From the NCBI GenBank assembly GCA_937926105.1, contig CALANS010000149.1, forward strand, positions 14,096 through 78,095: a stretch of 64,000 nt of DNA, written 5' to 3'. This document shows, in pieces, positions 34,801-44,438 of the stretch. This stretch comes from an uncultured Actinomycetes bacterium. Lineage in GTDB: Bacteria > Actinomycetota > Actinomycetes > Mycobacteriales > Nakamurellaceae. Below the pieces are notes generated by a model. The model was given only the letters and a program-made list of their open reading frames with translations. It searched no databases and had not been told where the DNA came from. A program made the translations under genes and the position numbers. Within the stretch, counting starts at the first letter, position 1. The number at the start of each line of letters is the position of its first letter.

Positions 34801-36635
34801 CCACCCGCGTGAAGACCGCCGGATCGAACGGCTCGGACACCGCTCTTGCCGCGCTCATCCTGGGCGCGGCGGGCGTGGTCGGCGCGTTGTGGGTCGGCGG
34901 CGCCGCCGCCGGACTGCTGACCGGCCGTACTCCCCGCGGCGCACTGCTGGCCGGCATCCGCGCACTGGCCCACTTCTCCCAGCCCGCGGTGGTGTGGAAC
35001 TCGCCGATGCCCGGACCGGCCGCCTATTGGACCGTGACCGCGCTGGTGCTGGCCGCCGGCGCCACAGTCGCGCTGCTGGTGGTGCGGCGCTTCGACGTCG
35101 GCCCAGCACCGGCGGACGTGTTCCGCCTGCCGGGAACCGCCACCCGCACTCAACTGCGCCGCACCTGCTCCCGCCGTGCCGTGAAACGCCGGGGCCGGAT
35201 GCTTCGACCGTCGATCCACCGGCCCTACCCGACCGAGGTCGGCTTTCGCATCGGCGCCAGCCGCTGTGTCGGCGTGTGGTCGTCGGTGGAGGACTCCATC
35301 GCCGTGGTCGGCCCGGCCCGATCGGGCAAGGACCTGCACCTGGTCGTCAACGTCATCCTGAGCGCCCCCGGCGCAGTGATCGCCACCTCCACCCGGCCGG
35401 ACAACATCCACCAAACCATCACCGCCCGAGCCGAGGTCGGCCCGGTCGCGGTGTTCGACCCGCAACACCTCGCCGGAGACACACCTGCCGGTTTGCGCTG
35501 GTCACTGACGAGGGGCTGCGAGCAGCCGATGACGGCGATGATCCGCGCTGCCGCTCTGGCCGCGGGCACCGGCAACGGCGTCGACGACGGCGACTTCTGG
35601 CGCGGCCAAACCGAAGCCGCCCTCCGCGCGTTGTTGATGGCCGCAGCCCTGGAACACCGCGGCGCGCGGGATCTGTACCGGTGGTCGCTGACTCCCGCGT
35701 CGGTGCAGGATGCGATCGCGATCCTCGACTCCCATCCCCGCGCCCCGGCCGGGTGGGCCACCGCCCTGACCGCCGTGGCCGATTCGGATCCGCGGCAGCG
35801 GGACTCCGTGTGGATGGGGGTGCGGCAGTCCCTGGCCGCCCTGGGCGATCCGAACGTGCTGGCCGCCGTCACCCCGACGTCGGCCGAGCAGTTCGACCCC
35901 GCCGCGTTCATCACCGGGAAGGGCACGCTGTATCTGGTGGGCACGTCCACCGGTGCCGGCGCCGCCGCCAACCTCGTCTCCGCTCTGGTGGAGGACATTC
36001 TGGACGTCGCCCGCCATCTCGCCGCCGCATCCCCGGGTGCCAGGCTGGACCCTCCGGTGACGGTGATGCTCAACGAGATCGGCAACCTCGCCCCACTCCC
36101 GTCTCTGCCCACGCTGATGTCTGAGGGAGGCGGTACCGGCATCTGCGCCTGGGCAATCCTGCAATCCCTCGCCCAGGCCCGGCACAAGTGGGGGGAGCAG
36201 GCCGCCGCCACCGTGTGGGACGCCTGCACCACCAAGATCGTCCTCGGCGGCGGGGCGAACGCCACCGACCTGCGCGACCTGTCCGCGCTGATCGGCGACC
36301 GCGACGAAACCACCTGGGCGGAGACCCGCGGCGGTGACGGCACCCGCTCCCGGTCCTCGTCGCTGCGCCGAGTGCCCGTGCTGGACCCTGGACGGTTGCG
36401 CACCCTGCCATTCGGCTCCGCAGTGCTGCTGCTGCGCTCGGCACCGCCCGCAATCGTGCGACTCCGCAGGTGGACCGATCGCCGAGACAAAGCAGACGCT
36501 TCACCACCGGGACCGTCACCAAGCGTGACAGCCCATCCGCTGATCGGACGGAACTCGGCCCAGCAGTTGCCGACCGGAATCAGCGGGTCCACGGTGGGTG
36601 GGCCTCCACTGACACAAGGGAGGTGCTCAGCATGA
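34797..36635 (+). CDS. VirD4/TraG-type coupling protein
   Basis: 612 aa from the GTG overlapping the previous stop. Two N-terminal membrane helices, then a TraG/TraD ATPase: Walker A VVGPARSGKDLHL (about 168-180), Walker B TVMLNEIGNLAPLP (about 421-434) and LSALIGDRDETTW. It links the relaxase-DNA complex to the T4SS. Its stop overlaps the next gene as ATGA. Being next to ArdC rather than VirB4 is unusual but remains within one operon. Confidence 0.9.
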   Translation: MTTRVKTAGSNGSDTALAALILGAAGVVGALWVGGAAAGLLTGRTPRGALLAGIRALAHFSQPAVVWNSPMPGPAAYWTVTALVLAAGATVALLVVRRFDVGPAPADVFRLPGTATRTQLRRTCSRRAVKRRGRMLRPSIHRPYPTEVGFRIGASRCVGVWSSVEDSIAVVGPARSGKDLHLVVNVILSAPGAVIATSTRPDNIHQTITARAEVGPVAVFDPQHLAGDTPAGLRWSLTRGCEQPMTAMIRAAALAAGTGNGVDDGDFWRGQTEAALRALLMAAALEHRGARDLYRWSLTPASVQDAIAILDSHPRAPAGWATALTAVADSDPRQRDSVWMGVRQSLAALGDPNVLAAVTPTSAEQFDPAAFITGKGTLYLVGTSTGAGAAANLVSALVEDILDVARHLAAASPGARLDPPVTVMLNEIGNLAPLPSLPTLMSEGGGTGICAWAILQSLAQARHKWGEQAAATVWDACTTKIVLGGGANATDLRDLSALIGDRDETTWAETRGGDGTRSRSSSLRRVPVLDPGRLRTLPFGSAVLLLRSAPPAIVRLRRWTDRRDKADASPPGPSPSVTAHPLIGRNSAQQLPTGISGSTVGGPPLTQGRCSA

Positions 36636-37465
36636 GGCGTCACCTCGCCGGACTCGCAGCCGCGGTGACGCTCTCACTTGCCGCGTGCAGCTCGACCACC
36701 ACCCCAGCACCGACCAGCGCCCCAGTGCTGTCGTCGGTGACCGACCCCGCTCCCGCAACCGGCTTCACTATGTCCGGCAGCGCCACACCGACAGTGACGA
36801 ACTCTCCGCCAGCGACCGGCGCGACGCAACCCGCCAGCGCCGGATCGACGGTGACGACCACGCCCGCGCCATCGAGCATCTCGACCACGCCACCGATCAC
36901 GACGCCGTCGAGCAGTCCGGAGGCCTCAGCGCGGTCAAGCGACACTTCGTCGTCGACAACTGTTACGTCCAAGACGACCTCGCCGACGACTCCGACGAGC
37001 TCGCCGAGTGTTACGGTCACCATCCCGGCGGCCATCACCGGCGCGAATCGCAAGGCGGCCAAGGCCGGTGTGACCGCGTGGCGAAACTCTATGCATGCTT
37101 ACGACCTGTCCTTGCAAGACCCGTCGGGCAAGAACTGGGAACCGATCATCCGCAAGTACACCGGCGATCCGGCCGCCGCGCAGCAAACCCAATTGATCAA
37201 GACGTTCGTCAAACAAAAGATTCATCAGGTCGGGTTCACGCACTACGACGCGACGGTCACCAAGGCCACCACGAAAAACGTTCAGATCCGAGCCTGCGTC
37301 GACATAACCGGAATGGATGTCGTCGATGCCAACGGCAAATCAGATATCCGGCCAGGCGAATCTAAGCGCTTCTACAGAACGTTCAGCGTGACGTGGTACA
37401 CCGCAATGCGTGGCGGATGGTTGCTGAACTACATTTCTACGCCGAACCCTGCGCAGCCATGCTGA
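36632..37465 (+). CDS. lipoprotein of the transfer operon
   Basis: 277 aa. Signal peptide with lipobox SLAAC (Cys about 19), a long Thr/Ser/Pro-rich spacer (20-130), then a compact domain (about 140-277) with the alpha-beta pattern of NTF2-like/VirB8-type lipoproteins (AWRNSMHAYDLSLQD, RTFSVTWYTAMRGGW). Likely an outer component of the conjugation machine. Overlaps its neighbours by ATGA and by 7 bp. Confidence 0.7.
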   Translation: MRRHLAGLAAAVTLSLAACSSTTTPAPTSAPVLSSVTDPAPATGFTMSGSATPTVTNSPPATGATQPASAGSTVTTTPAPSSISTTPPITTPSSSPEASARSSDTSSSTTVTSKTTSPTTPTSSPSVTVTIPAAITGANRKAAKAGVTAWRNSMHAYDLSLQDPSGKNWEPIIRKYTGDPAAAQQTQLIKTFVKQKIHQVGFTHYDATVTKATTKNVQIRACVDITGMDVVDANGKSDIRPGESKRFYRTFSVTWYTAMRGGWLLNYISTPNPAQPC

Positions 37466-38361
37466 TCCCTCAACGCGCTCTCGCGCTCGCAGCCGGTTGC
37501 GCCGTCATTTTGGGAATTTTCGGAGTGGCTGCCCAGGCATCGCCACCGCCAAAGAGGTGCGGGTACTTCGATCCGCTGGCTCGCATCTACATCGCATGTG
37601 CTGCGGAACCCGGAACCACTTCTAACGACGCCGCGCCAGCCACGGGGCAGCAAATGGGCGACGGCAACGACTCATCCGACGGTGATACCAGCGACGCACA
37701 ATGTGATTACACGACGCTCGAGTCCCCACCACCCTGGGACCCATCATGGTCGCTCTACCTTCCCGCGGGCGCCGATCCGGCGAACTTCCAGTTGGAGATG
37801 TCCAGTTGTGACAGCCGGGCTGGCAACACCGGGGAGGTCTTCGCTGTGCCGGTCCGGCACGATCCGCCGCCGAGCGCGTCCGTGGTCGCGCGGGAGGCGG
37901 TGGCCAAGTTGCCGGTTCCGCTTCCGGCGATCCAGGTTGGCCCGAACATCCACCGGGTTGCGGTGAACATCCCAGTGTGGCTGTGGGTCTCCAACCCGGA
38001 AGCGGTGACGGCGTCGTCGACGGACCGGACCGTGACCGTGACCGCGACGGCGACCTTGGGGTCGGTGACGTGGTCCATGGGCGAGCCTGACGCGAAACCC
38101 GTCATCTGCCAAGGCGGCGGTGTCGCGCCGTGGCCGGGTGCGGATCTGTGGCATCCGCCATGCGGCTACACCTACCGGCTGCGTTCCCTACCGTCCCGCA
38201 CAGACGGGGCAGGGGTATGGCCGGTCACCGCGACCGCGTCGTGGGCCATCACGTGGCGCGCCAACACCGGACAGTCCGGAACCGACTCCGTCACCACACG
38301 TTCGACGCTCGGGTTGAACGTGGGCGAGTACCGCACCGTCATCGTCGCCGGCAACGGCTGA
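37459..38361 (+). CDS. secreted protein of the transfer operon
   Basis: 300 aa. Signal peptide (ALALAAGCAVILGIFGVAAQA), several Cys (RCGYFDPLARIYIAC; SSCDSRAG; PPCGYTYR) and an Ig-like beta C-terminal domain (TVTVTATATLGSVTW, GVWPVTATASWAITW). Similar ATP/GTP-independent surface proteins are common in actinobacterial Tad/T4SS loci; exact role unknown. Starts 7 bp inside the preceding gene. Confidence 0.65.
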   Translation: MLIPQRALALAAGCAVILGIFGVAAQASPPPKRCGYFDPLARIYIACAAEPGTTSNDAAPATGQQMGDGNDSSDGDTSDAQCDYTTLESPPPWDPSWSLYLPAGADPANFQLEMSSCDSRAGNTGEVFAVPVRHDPPPSASVVAREAVAKLPVPLPAIQVGPNIHRVAVNIPVWLWVSNPEAVTASSTDRTVTVTATATLGSVTWSMGEPDAKPVICQGGGVAPWPGADLWHPPCGYTYRLRSLPSRTDGAGVWPVTATASWAITWRANTGQSGTDSVTTRSTLGLNVGEYRTVIVAGNG

Positions 38362-38386
38362 TAGTTCAGGGACAGGCGAATGCGCA

Positions 38387-39085
38387 ATGACATCCCAGTC
38401 GACGTTTGACATCCCGGTCAACGGACACGCGACCAAGCCGGCCGGTTCGAACGGGCGCGGCGGGATTCCGCCGGCCCCGACGCTCCCGCCGCCCAAGCGC
38501 CGGCGCCGCCCGCTGCTGATCGCCGCCGGCGTTCTGCTGGTGGTGCTGGGTGCGCTGGGCGCCTATGCGCTGGCCTCCAGCGGGTCACAGCGGATCGGCG
38601 TGATCGGCCTCGCCGCGGACGTGCCCTGGGGCCAGCAGATCACCGCCGCGGACCTGACCGAGGTGCAGATCGTCGCCGACCCGGGTCTTCGCCCGATCCG
38701 CTGGACGGACGAGGCGACGGTTGTCGGCCACCGTGCGGCAGCGGATCTGCACGCCGGCGGGCTGCTCACCGACGCGGATGTGATGACCGGCCAGCAGGTC
38801 CCGCCGCCCGGCGAGGCGCTGGTGGGCGTCGCGGCGAAACCCGGACTGCTGCCCGCCACCTCGTTGGCGCCGGGGGAGCGGGTATTGCTTGTCCCCACCG
38901 GCCAGCCGGAGCCGGACTCGTCGAAACAGCCCGCACCGGTGGCGGGAACCGTGTTCACCGTCGGGGCAGCGGCCACGACGGGCGCCCGCACCGTCGACGT
39001 CCTCATCGACCAGACCAGCGCAGCCGACGTGGCGTCGTGGTCCGCGGCCGGCACCGTCGCGCTCGTCCTGGTCGCAGGGAAGTGA
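38387..39085 (+). CDS. SAF-domain protein, CpaB/RcpC-like pilus assembly factor
   Basis: 232 aa. Cytoplasmic Pro-rich N-terminus, one helix (RPLLIAAGVLLVVLGALGAY), then a SAF domain (ADVPWGQQITAADLTEVQIV, GHRAAADLHAGGLLT). This is the CpaB/RcpC-type protein of Tad pilus systems. First gene of the Tad block; the stop overlaps TadZ as GTGA. Confidence 0.8.
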   Translation: MTSQSTFDIPVNGHATKPAGSNGRGGIPPAPTLPPPKRRRRPLLIAAGVLLVVLGALGAYALASSGSQRIGVIGLAADVPWGQQITAADLTEVQIVADPGLRPIRWTDEATVVGHRAAADLHAGGLLTDADVMTGQQVPPPGEALVGVAAKPGLLPATSLAPGERVLLVPTGQPEPDSSKQPAPVAGTVFTVGAAATTGARTVDVLIDQTSAADVASWSAAGTVALVLVAGK

Positions 39086-39975
39086 GCCCGGTGATCCTGA
39101 CTCTGCTGGGCGGCAAGGGCTCCCCAGGCGTGACGACCACTGCGGTCACGATGGTGTTGCGGTGGCCGCGACCGGTGCTGCTCGTCGAGGCAGACCCGTC
39201 GGGCGCCTCGATCGGCTACGGCTACGGCCAGGGCGCCGACGGGGGAGGCCGCGGACTGCTCGGCGCGCAACTCGCCGCCCGCCATGGCAACCCGGCCCGG
39301 GCGATCTGGACCAACGTCGTGGCGTTCGGGCCGGATCGGTGGGTGCTGCCCGGCGTCGACGAGCCACGCCAGGCGGCCACGATCGATTACCCGGCGCTGA
39401 TCGACGCTCTCGCCGGGCTAGGTATGGATGTGATCGTCGACGCGGGCCGCATCCCGGGGGCCGTCCGGATCGACGGGCTGCTTGCCGCGTCGGATCGGCT
39501 CCTAGTGGTCCTGCGGCCGACGCTGGCCGGGGTGCACACCGCGCAAACCACAGCTACCGCGGCCGCATCGATAATCGGCGGGGCGCCGGGGGCGGTGGGG
39601 TCGGTGATCCTCGGCCCGGGTCGCCCGTATCCGGAGGCGGACGTGCGTGCAGCGATGCGCGATATCGCGCCGGTGGCGGGGATCGTGGCGTGGGACCCGG
39701 CCGCGGCGGCGGTCATCACCGACGGGACGCCCGCATCGCGCCGCTGGGCGGCCTCGCCGTTGCTGCGCAGCGTGACCCGACTCGCCACCGCCCTGGCCGG
39801 GCTCGAACCCGAACCGCTTACCAGAGCGGCTGGGTCGGGCGAGCCCGATTTGGCCACACAGACGACGGCGCCCGCGGCGGCGGCAACAGATGGGGCTGCG
39901 GCTATCACGTTGGGCGGGCCGGACTGGGCGTACGTGCCGGCAGGCCCGGCCGCCGGACAAGGAGGTATCCGGTGA
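39082..39975 (+). CDS. TadZ/CpaE-like MinD/ParA-family ATPase
   Basis: 297 aa from the GTG overlapping the previous stop. Deviant Walker A LLGGKGSPGVTTTAVTM, then LLVEADPSGASIGYG and VIVDAGRIPG correspond to the MinD/ParA fold. In Tad systems this protein places the machinery in the cell. The C-terminal 60 residues are Ala-rich and disordered. Coupled to TadA by GTGA. Confidence 0.82.
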   Translation: MSPVILTLLGGKGSPGVTTTAVTMVLRWPRPVLLVEADPSGASIGYGYGQGADGGGRGLLGAQLAARHGNPARAIWTNVVAFGPDRWVLPGVDEPRQAATIDYPALIDALAGLGMDVIVDAGRIPGAVRIDGLLAASDRLLVVLRPTLAGVHTAQTTATAAASIIGGAPGAVGSVILGPGRPYPEADVRAAMRDIAPVAGIVAWDPAAAAVITDGTPASRRWAASPLLRSVTRLATALAGLEPEPLTRAAGSGEPDLATQTTAPAAAATDGAAAITLGGPDWAYVPAGPAAGQGGIR

Positions 39976-41426
39976 CGACGATCATCAACAGCCACCGTGG
40001 CGGCGCGAGCCTGGACGGGTCCGGCCCATTCGACCGCGAACCCGCCGTGCCGCCGGGTGTGGACTATGCGGTGGCGCGGCAGGTTCAGGACGCCGTCAAC
40101 GCCGCCCTGGACGCCCACGCCCAGCAGCACCCCGACGACGGGCAGGACCGGGCGGGGCAGCGACAACTGGCGATGCACCTGATCGCCGAACAGATCGGCG
40201 AACTCGCCCGGGACACCGCCGCGGCCGGAAGACCGGTCCTGTCGGACGGGCAGGAACGCGCCCTGTCGCAGGCGGTGCTGGCCGCAATGTTCGGTCTGGG
40301 CCGCATCGAACCGCTGCTGGCCGACGACGAAGTGGAGGAGATCTTCATCTCCGGCGCCGCCCCAGCTCGGCTGCGATACGCCGACGGCCACACCGAATCC
40401 GCCACGCCGGTCGCCGAATCCGACGAGGACCTCCTCGACCAGCTGCGCTCGATCGCCACCTACCACGGCCAGAGTGAGCGCGCTGTCACCTCCACCCGGC
40501 CGTTTTTGGATCTGCGGCTGCCGGACGGGTCGAGATTGGCGGCGGTGTGGGCGATCACGCCGCATCCGGAGGTGACGATCCGCCGGCATCGCTTCACCGA
40601 CGTCACCATGGACGACCTCGTTGCGATGGGGATGGTGTCGCCGGCGATGGCGGCGTTCCTGGCCGCCGCGGTCGCGGCCCGCCGGTCGCTGCTGATGGTG
40701 GGATCGCCCGGGGCGGGCAAGACCACCTTGCTGCGCGGGCTGGCGCAGTGCCTTCCCGCCTCGGAGCGGTTCGCCACCCTGGAGACCGAGCACGAGCTTT
40801 TGCTGCACGAGATCCCCGACCGGTTCCCGCTGATCATCCCGTACGAGGCGCGGCCCGGCACCGGCGAACTCGACGCCGCCGGCCACCCCGCCGGCCAGGT
40901 GAGCGTGGCGGACATCTTCCCGACTTCGCTGCGCCACGGCCTGGACCGCATCCTGGTCGGTGAGGTGAGGGACGCGGAAGTGATCCCGATGCTGGCATCG
41001 ATGTCCCGCGGCTACCGAGGCTCGATGGCGACCTTCCATGCTGATTCTGCGCTGGACACGTTCGAAGCGCTCGCTTCGCTGTTGGGGGAGCACAAGCCCA
41101 ACTGGAACCACGCCGCCGCGATGGCCCAGATCGCCACCGCCCTGGACCTGATCGTCTACGTCGACGTTGTCGTCACCCCGTCGGGGGCGAAGGCCCGGTT
41201 CGTGTCCGACGTGGTGGAGGTCGGCCCGGTCGGTGAGAACGGCCAGCCCGCCGCCACCGCCATCTTCGCCCCGAGCGACGACCGGCCGGACGATCCGCGG
41301 GGCTACCCGGCCCACCTGCCGGAGAACACCTCGTGGTGCGCCCGGGCCGGCCTGGATTTGACCTGGCTCACCCCGGCCAACGGCGCCTGGCCGACCCCAT
41401 TCGGCTCGGACGGTGGGTTGCGGTGA
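39972..41426 (+). CDS. TadA/VirB11-type secretion ATPase
   Basis: 484 aa from the GTG overlapping TadZ. Walker A GSPGAGKTTLLRGL (about 243-256), Walker B RILVGEVRDAEV (about 326) and the His box GYRGSMATFHADSA define the type II/IV secretion ATPase family, TadA branch. N-terminal domain includes GLGRIEPLLADDEVEEIFI. It drives pilus assembly or retraction. Coupled to TadB by GTGA. Confidence 0.92.
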   Translation: MTTIINSHRGGASLDGSGPFDREPAVPPGVDYAVARQVQDAVNAALDAHAQQHPDDGQDRAGQRQLAMHLIAEQIGELARDTAAAGRPVLSDGQERALSQAVLAAMFGLGRIEPLLADDEVEEIFISGAAPARLRYADGHTESATPVAESDEDLLDQLRSIATYHGQSERAVTSTRPFLDLRLPDGSRLAAVWAITPHPEVTIRRHRFTDVTMDDLVAMGMVSPAMAAFLAAAVAARRSLLMVGSPGAGKTTLLRGLAQCLPASERFATLETEHELLLHEIPDRFPLIIPYEARPGTGELDAAGHPAGQVSVADIFPTSLRHGLDRILVGEVRDAEVIPMLASMSRGYRGSMATFHADSALDTFEALASLLGEHKPNWNHAAAMAQIATALDLIVYVDVVVTPSGAKARFVSDVVEVGPVGENGQPAATAIFAPSDDRPDDPRGYPAHLPENTSWCARAGLDLTWLTPANGAWPTPFGSDGGLR

Positions 41427-42358
41427 CCGGGTACGCGCTGTGGGCGGCCGTCGCCGGCGGCGCCGCAGCAGCCGGGGTCGTCCTGGTGGTCGCGGGAATC
41501 CTGGACGTCCACGGCGGCCCGCGGCCGACGGGCGTGCTCGCCGGGTGGCGCATCCGGCTCCGCGGCATCCCCGGTAGTCGGCGGCTGCGCACCTGGGGCA
41601 TCGCCGCCGCCGCAGGAACTGCGGTGTGGGTGGTGTCGGGCTGGCCCGTCGCCGGGATCGTCACCGCCCTGGCGGTCCCGGGCCTGCCGTACTTCTTCGC
41701 CGCCGGACGGGTAGCCGCCGCCCGGATTGACCGGCTGCAGGCGTTGGAGGAGTGGGTCCGCCGATTGGCGGACGCGATGGCCGCCGGTTCCGCACCCACC
41801 CAGACCATCGTCGCGTCCGCGCAGCATCCGCCGACGGCGATCGCCGACCCCGTCCAGCGCCTCGCTGGGAGGCTCGGCTCGCCCCGCGGCGGCCGGAAGG
41901 CAGCGCTGACCAGCTTCGCCGACGACCTGGCAGATCCGCTGGGCGACATGGTCGCGTTCGCTCTGGACATCGCGATCACCGCTCCCTCGGCGCGGGTGCC
42001 GGAGGTGCTGCGCAACCTCGCCGGGCAGTTGGCCGATGACGTGGCCGCGCGGCGGCGCATCGAAACCGACCGCGCCGAACCCAGGTCCGAGGCCCGCACC
42101 ATCGTGATCGTGCAGATCCTGTTCGTGATCGTGGTGTGTGCGGCGACCTCCTACACCGCCGCCTACGACACCCTTCTCGGCCAAGTGGTTCTCGCGGTCC
42201 TGGCGGCTGTCGTGGTCGGGGCGCTGTGGATGCTGCGCCGCCTGTCCCTGACTGCAGGCCCGCCCCGCCTCATCAACCCCCAGCCGCACAGTCAGGTGTC
42301 CGGAGCGGCCACAGCACCCGGCGGCCCGCCGGCCCGGCAGCGCGGGGGTGTGCGGTGA
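41423..42358 (+). CDS. TadB-like type II secretion F-domain membrane protein
   Basis: 311 aa. Helices at the N-terminus (ALWAAVAGGAAAAGVVLVVA), a cytoplasmic T2SSF domain (LEEWVRRLADAMAAGSAPTQ, GDMVAFALDIAITAPSARVP) and two C-terminal helices (VQILFVIVVCAATSYTAA). This is the inner-membrane platform protein of Tad pili. GTGA overlaps on both sides. Confidence 0.87.
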   Translation: MTGYALWAAVAGGAAAAGVVLVVAGILDVHGGPRPTGVLAGWRIRLRGIPGSRRLRTWGIAAAAGTAVWVVSGWPVAGIVTALAVPGLPYFFAAGRVAAARIDRLQALEEWVRRLADAMAAGSAPTQTIVASAQHPPTAIADPVQRLAGRLGSPRGGRKAALTSFADDLADPLGDMVAFALDIAITAPSARVPEVLRNLAGQLADDVAARRRIETDRAEPRSEARTIVIVQILFVIVVCAATSYTAAYDTLLGQVVLAVLAAVVVGALWMLRRLSLTAGPPRLINPQPHSQVSGAATAPGGPPARQRGGVR

Positions 42359-43266
42359 ACCCCGCAACCCTCGCACTGCTGGCCGCGGGCAGCGCCGCGG
42401 GCCTCGGCGTCGCGCTGATCGTGTCGGTGCTGGTACCGCAGCGCCCCGACCTGGCCGCCGCCCTCGCTCACGCCCGCACAGCCCCGGCCGCGGTCACACA
42501 GGTGATCGAGGGGCATAGCGGTCCGCGCTGGCGGGGTCGGCTCCAGGCCTGGCAGGTGCTGATCGAGGCCCGTCTGGCCGCTACCCGCCTGGCAGCACCA
42601 GAGGCGGATCTCCGCGTGGTCGGCAGCAGCCGGGGCGAGTTCCTGCTCACCCGCATCGGATTCGCCGTCGTGGGCCTCTTGATTGCGCCGCTCTACACGC
42701 TGATCTTCACCCTGCTGGATCTCGGCGTCCCGGTGGCGGTGCCCGTCGTCGCCGGGCTGATCGCCGCGGTCATCGCCTGGCTGGCCGTCGGGCAGCACGT
42801 CACCGGCAAAGCGACCGCCGCAAGGCGGGAGATGCGCCACGCCCTGGTCGCCTACCTGCAACTCGTCGCCCTGCACCGCGCCGCAGGCCTGGGCATCGGC
42901 GCCGCCCTCGACCAAGCGGCCACCGTCTCCGACACCTGGGCGTTCCGCCGAATCGCCGCCGCCATCGCCTCGGCCACGAGGGCCGGCCGCACCCATTGGC
43001 ACGGAATCGCCGGACTGGCCGACGAACTCGGCATCCAAGAACTCGCAGACCTGTCCGCGATCGCCGCCTCGGCCGGCACCGCCGGCGCCGGCGTCTACAC
43101 CTCCCTGCTCGCCCGCGCCGGATCGCTACGCGCGCAGTTGCAGGCCGACGACACCGCCGCGGCAGCGATCGCCTCCACCCGAATGGCCATCCCCAAAGCG
43201 CTGCTCGCCGCGGCCACCATGGCGTTCCTGATCTACCCGGCCATCACCGCCCTGGCCGCCACCTGA
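42355..43266 (+). CDS. TadC-like type II secretion F-domain membrane protein
   Basis: 303 aa, second platform protein. Membrane helices (LTRIGFAVVGLLIAPLYTLI, VPVVAGLIAAVIAWLAVG), a T2SSF domain (LVAYLQLVALHRAAGLGIGA) and a C-terminal helix (ALLAAATMAFLIYPAITALA). Overlaps TadB by GTGA; a 67-bp gap then precedes the pilin-like gene. Confidence 0.87.
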   Translation: MNPATLALLAAGSAAGLGVALIVSVLVPQRPDLAAALAHARTAPAAVTQVIEGHSGPRWRGRLQAWQVLIEARLAATRLAAPEADLRVVGSSRGEFLLTRIGFAVVGLLIAPLYTLIFTLLDLGVPVAVPVVAGLIAAVIAWLAVGQHVTGKATAARREMRHALVAYLQLVALHRAAGLGIGAALDQAATVSDTWAFRRIAAAIASATRAGRTHWHGIAGLADELGIQELADLSAIAASAGTAGAGVYTSLLARAGSLRAQLQADDTAAAAIASTRMAIPKALLAAATMAFLIYPAITALAAT

Positions 43267-43333
43267 CACCTCCCGCCCGAGCCACGCACGGTCCGGACGG
43301 TCATCGACGTCACCGGAAAGGAGAACCACCACC

Positions 43334-43540
43334 ATGATGTCGATCCAGATGCTCTACGCCACCATCATGCTCACCCTGCGCACCCGAATCCGCCGACTGG
43401 TCGCCGCCCCGGAGAACGGGGCCGGAGGGCACAGCCTGGAAGTGGTGCTGCTGGCCATCGGCGGTGTCGTCGCAGCCGGTGTGGTGGTCGCCGCGATCGC
43501 CGCCGTTGTCAAGTCCCACACCGGCGATCTCAACCCGTAA
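43334..43540 (+). CDS. Flp-like small pilin
   Basis: 68 aa with a single hydrophobic helix (LEVVLLAIGGVVAAGVVVAA) after a basic N-terminal segment and a Glu just before the helix (HSLEVV), the pattern of class III/Flp-type prepilins cleaved by the peptidase at the end of this operon. Strong AAAGGAG upstream of the ATG at 43334 (43337 also possible). Its own ribosome site and gap suggest high expression, as for a pilin. Confidence 0.75.
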   Translation: MMSIQMLYATIMLTLRTRIRRLVAAPENGAGGHSLEVVLLAIGGVVAAGVVVAAIAAVVKSHTGDLNP

Positions 43541-43545
43541 ACCAC

Positions 43546-43956
43546 GTGGTGGCGGTGACGACGTTCGAGGCGGGACGCGGCCGGTGGAGCCGGGAGCGGG
43601 GCTCCGGCGGCTCCTCGCTGGCGTTCGTGCTGCTCGTACCTGCCCTGCTGCTGTTGATCTTCGGCGGCATCCAGTTCGGCATGCACGACTACGCCCGCTC
43701 CCTCGCCCTCGCCGCTGCGCAGGCCGGGGTCCGCGCCGCTACCCAAGCGCCCGCGTCGGCCACCCGCGGCCAACAAGCCGCCGAGGAATTCGTCGCGAAG
43801 CAGGCCGCCGGCACCCTGTCCGACCCGGCCATCACCGCCACCCTGGCCGCCGGCGTGGTCACCGTGACCGTCACCGCCGCCGCCCCATCGCTGATTCCGC
43901 TCACCCAGCCGCGTGTGTCGCAGCAGGCTTCCGGTCCGGTCGAGGAAAACCCATGA
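43546..43956 (+). CDS. TadE-like minor pilin (1)
   Basis: 136 aa from a GTG at 43546. Typical TadE N-terminus: charged leader with Gly (RERGSGGSS) then a hydrophobic helix (LAFVLLVPALLLLIFGGIQF) and AAAQAGVRAATQ. Minor pseudopilin of the Tad system. Overlaps the next gene as ATGA. Confidence 0.83.
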   Translation: MVAVTTFEAGRGRWSRERGSGGSSLAFVLLVPALLLLIFGGIQFGMHDYARSLALAAAQAGVRAATQAPASATRGQQAAEEFVAKQAAGTLSDPAITATLAAGVVTVTVTAAAPSLIPLTQPRVSQQASGPVEENP

Positions 43957-44438
43957 CACGCAGCCGAAGACGCAGCCCAGCTCGCGCGAGACCGGCAGGC
44001 CACCGTTGGCGCAGCGACCGCGGGTCCGCCGCGCCCGCGCTGGAACTGATCATCATCACACCGGCGCTGATCCTGATCGTGCTCGTCGGGATCGCCGCCA
44101 GCCGGTCCGCCACCGGAGCGTCGCGGGTGCAGCAGGCCGCCTCCGCAGCGGCCCGCGCCGCCACCCAACACGACACCCCCGCCGACGCGACCGCAGCCGC
44201 CAACCAGGTCGCCGCCGACACCCTGGCCGGCGCGGGCGTGGACTGCCGCCAGTTGCACGTCACTGTGGACACCTCGGGTTTCGCCGTCCCGCCCGGACAG
44301 CCCGCGGACGTCACCGTGACCGTGACCTGCCGCGAATCATGGTCCGATCTGGCGTTGCCCGGCTGGCCCGCCACCCACGACGTCACGGCCACCGGTGCCA
44401 GCCCCCTCGACGCCGAACGCGAAGCGAATTCACCATGA
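43953..44438 (+). CDS. TadE-like minor pilin (2)
   Basis: 161 aa. Arg-rich leader (RSDRGSAAPALE) with the conserved Gly/Glu before the helix (LIIITPALILIVLVGIAASR), then a secreted domain with two Cys (VDCRQLHVT; VTVTCRESW) likely forming a disulfide. TadE family. ATGA overlaps on both sides. Confidence 0.82.
   Translation: MTRSRRRSPARARPAGHRWRSDRGSAAPALELIIITPALILIVLVGIAASRSATGASRVQQAASAAARAATQHDTPADATAAANQVAADTLAGAGVDCRQLHVTVDTSGFAVPPGQPADVTVTVTCRESWSDLALPGWPATHDVTATGASPLDAEREANSP

Noticed and set aside
39387..41315. 642-codon minus-strand open frame
   Set aside because: Antisense to tadZ and tadA, which have full motif support.
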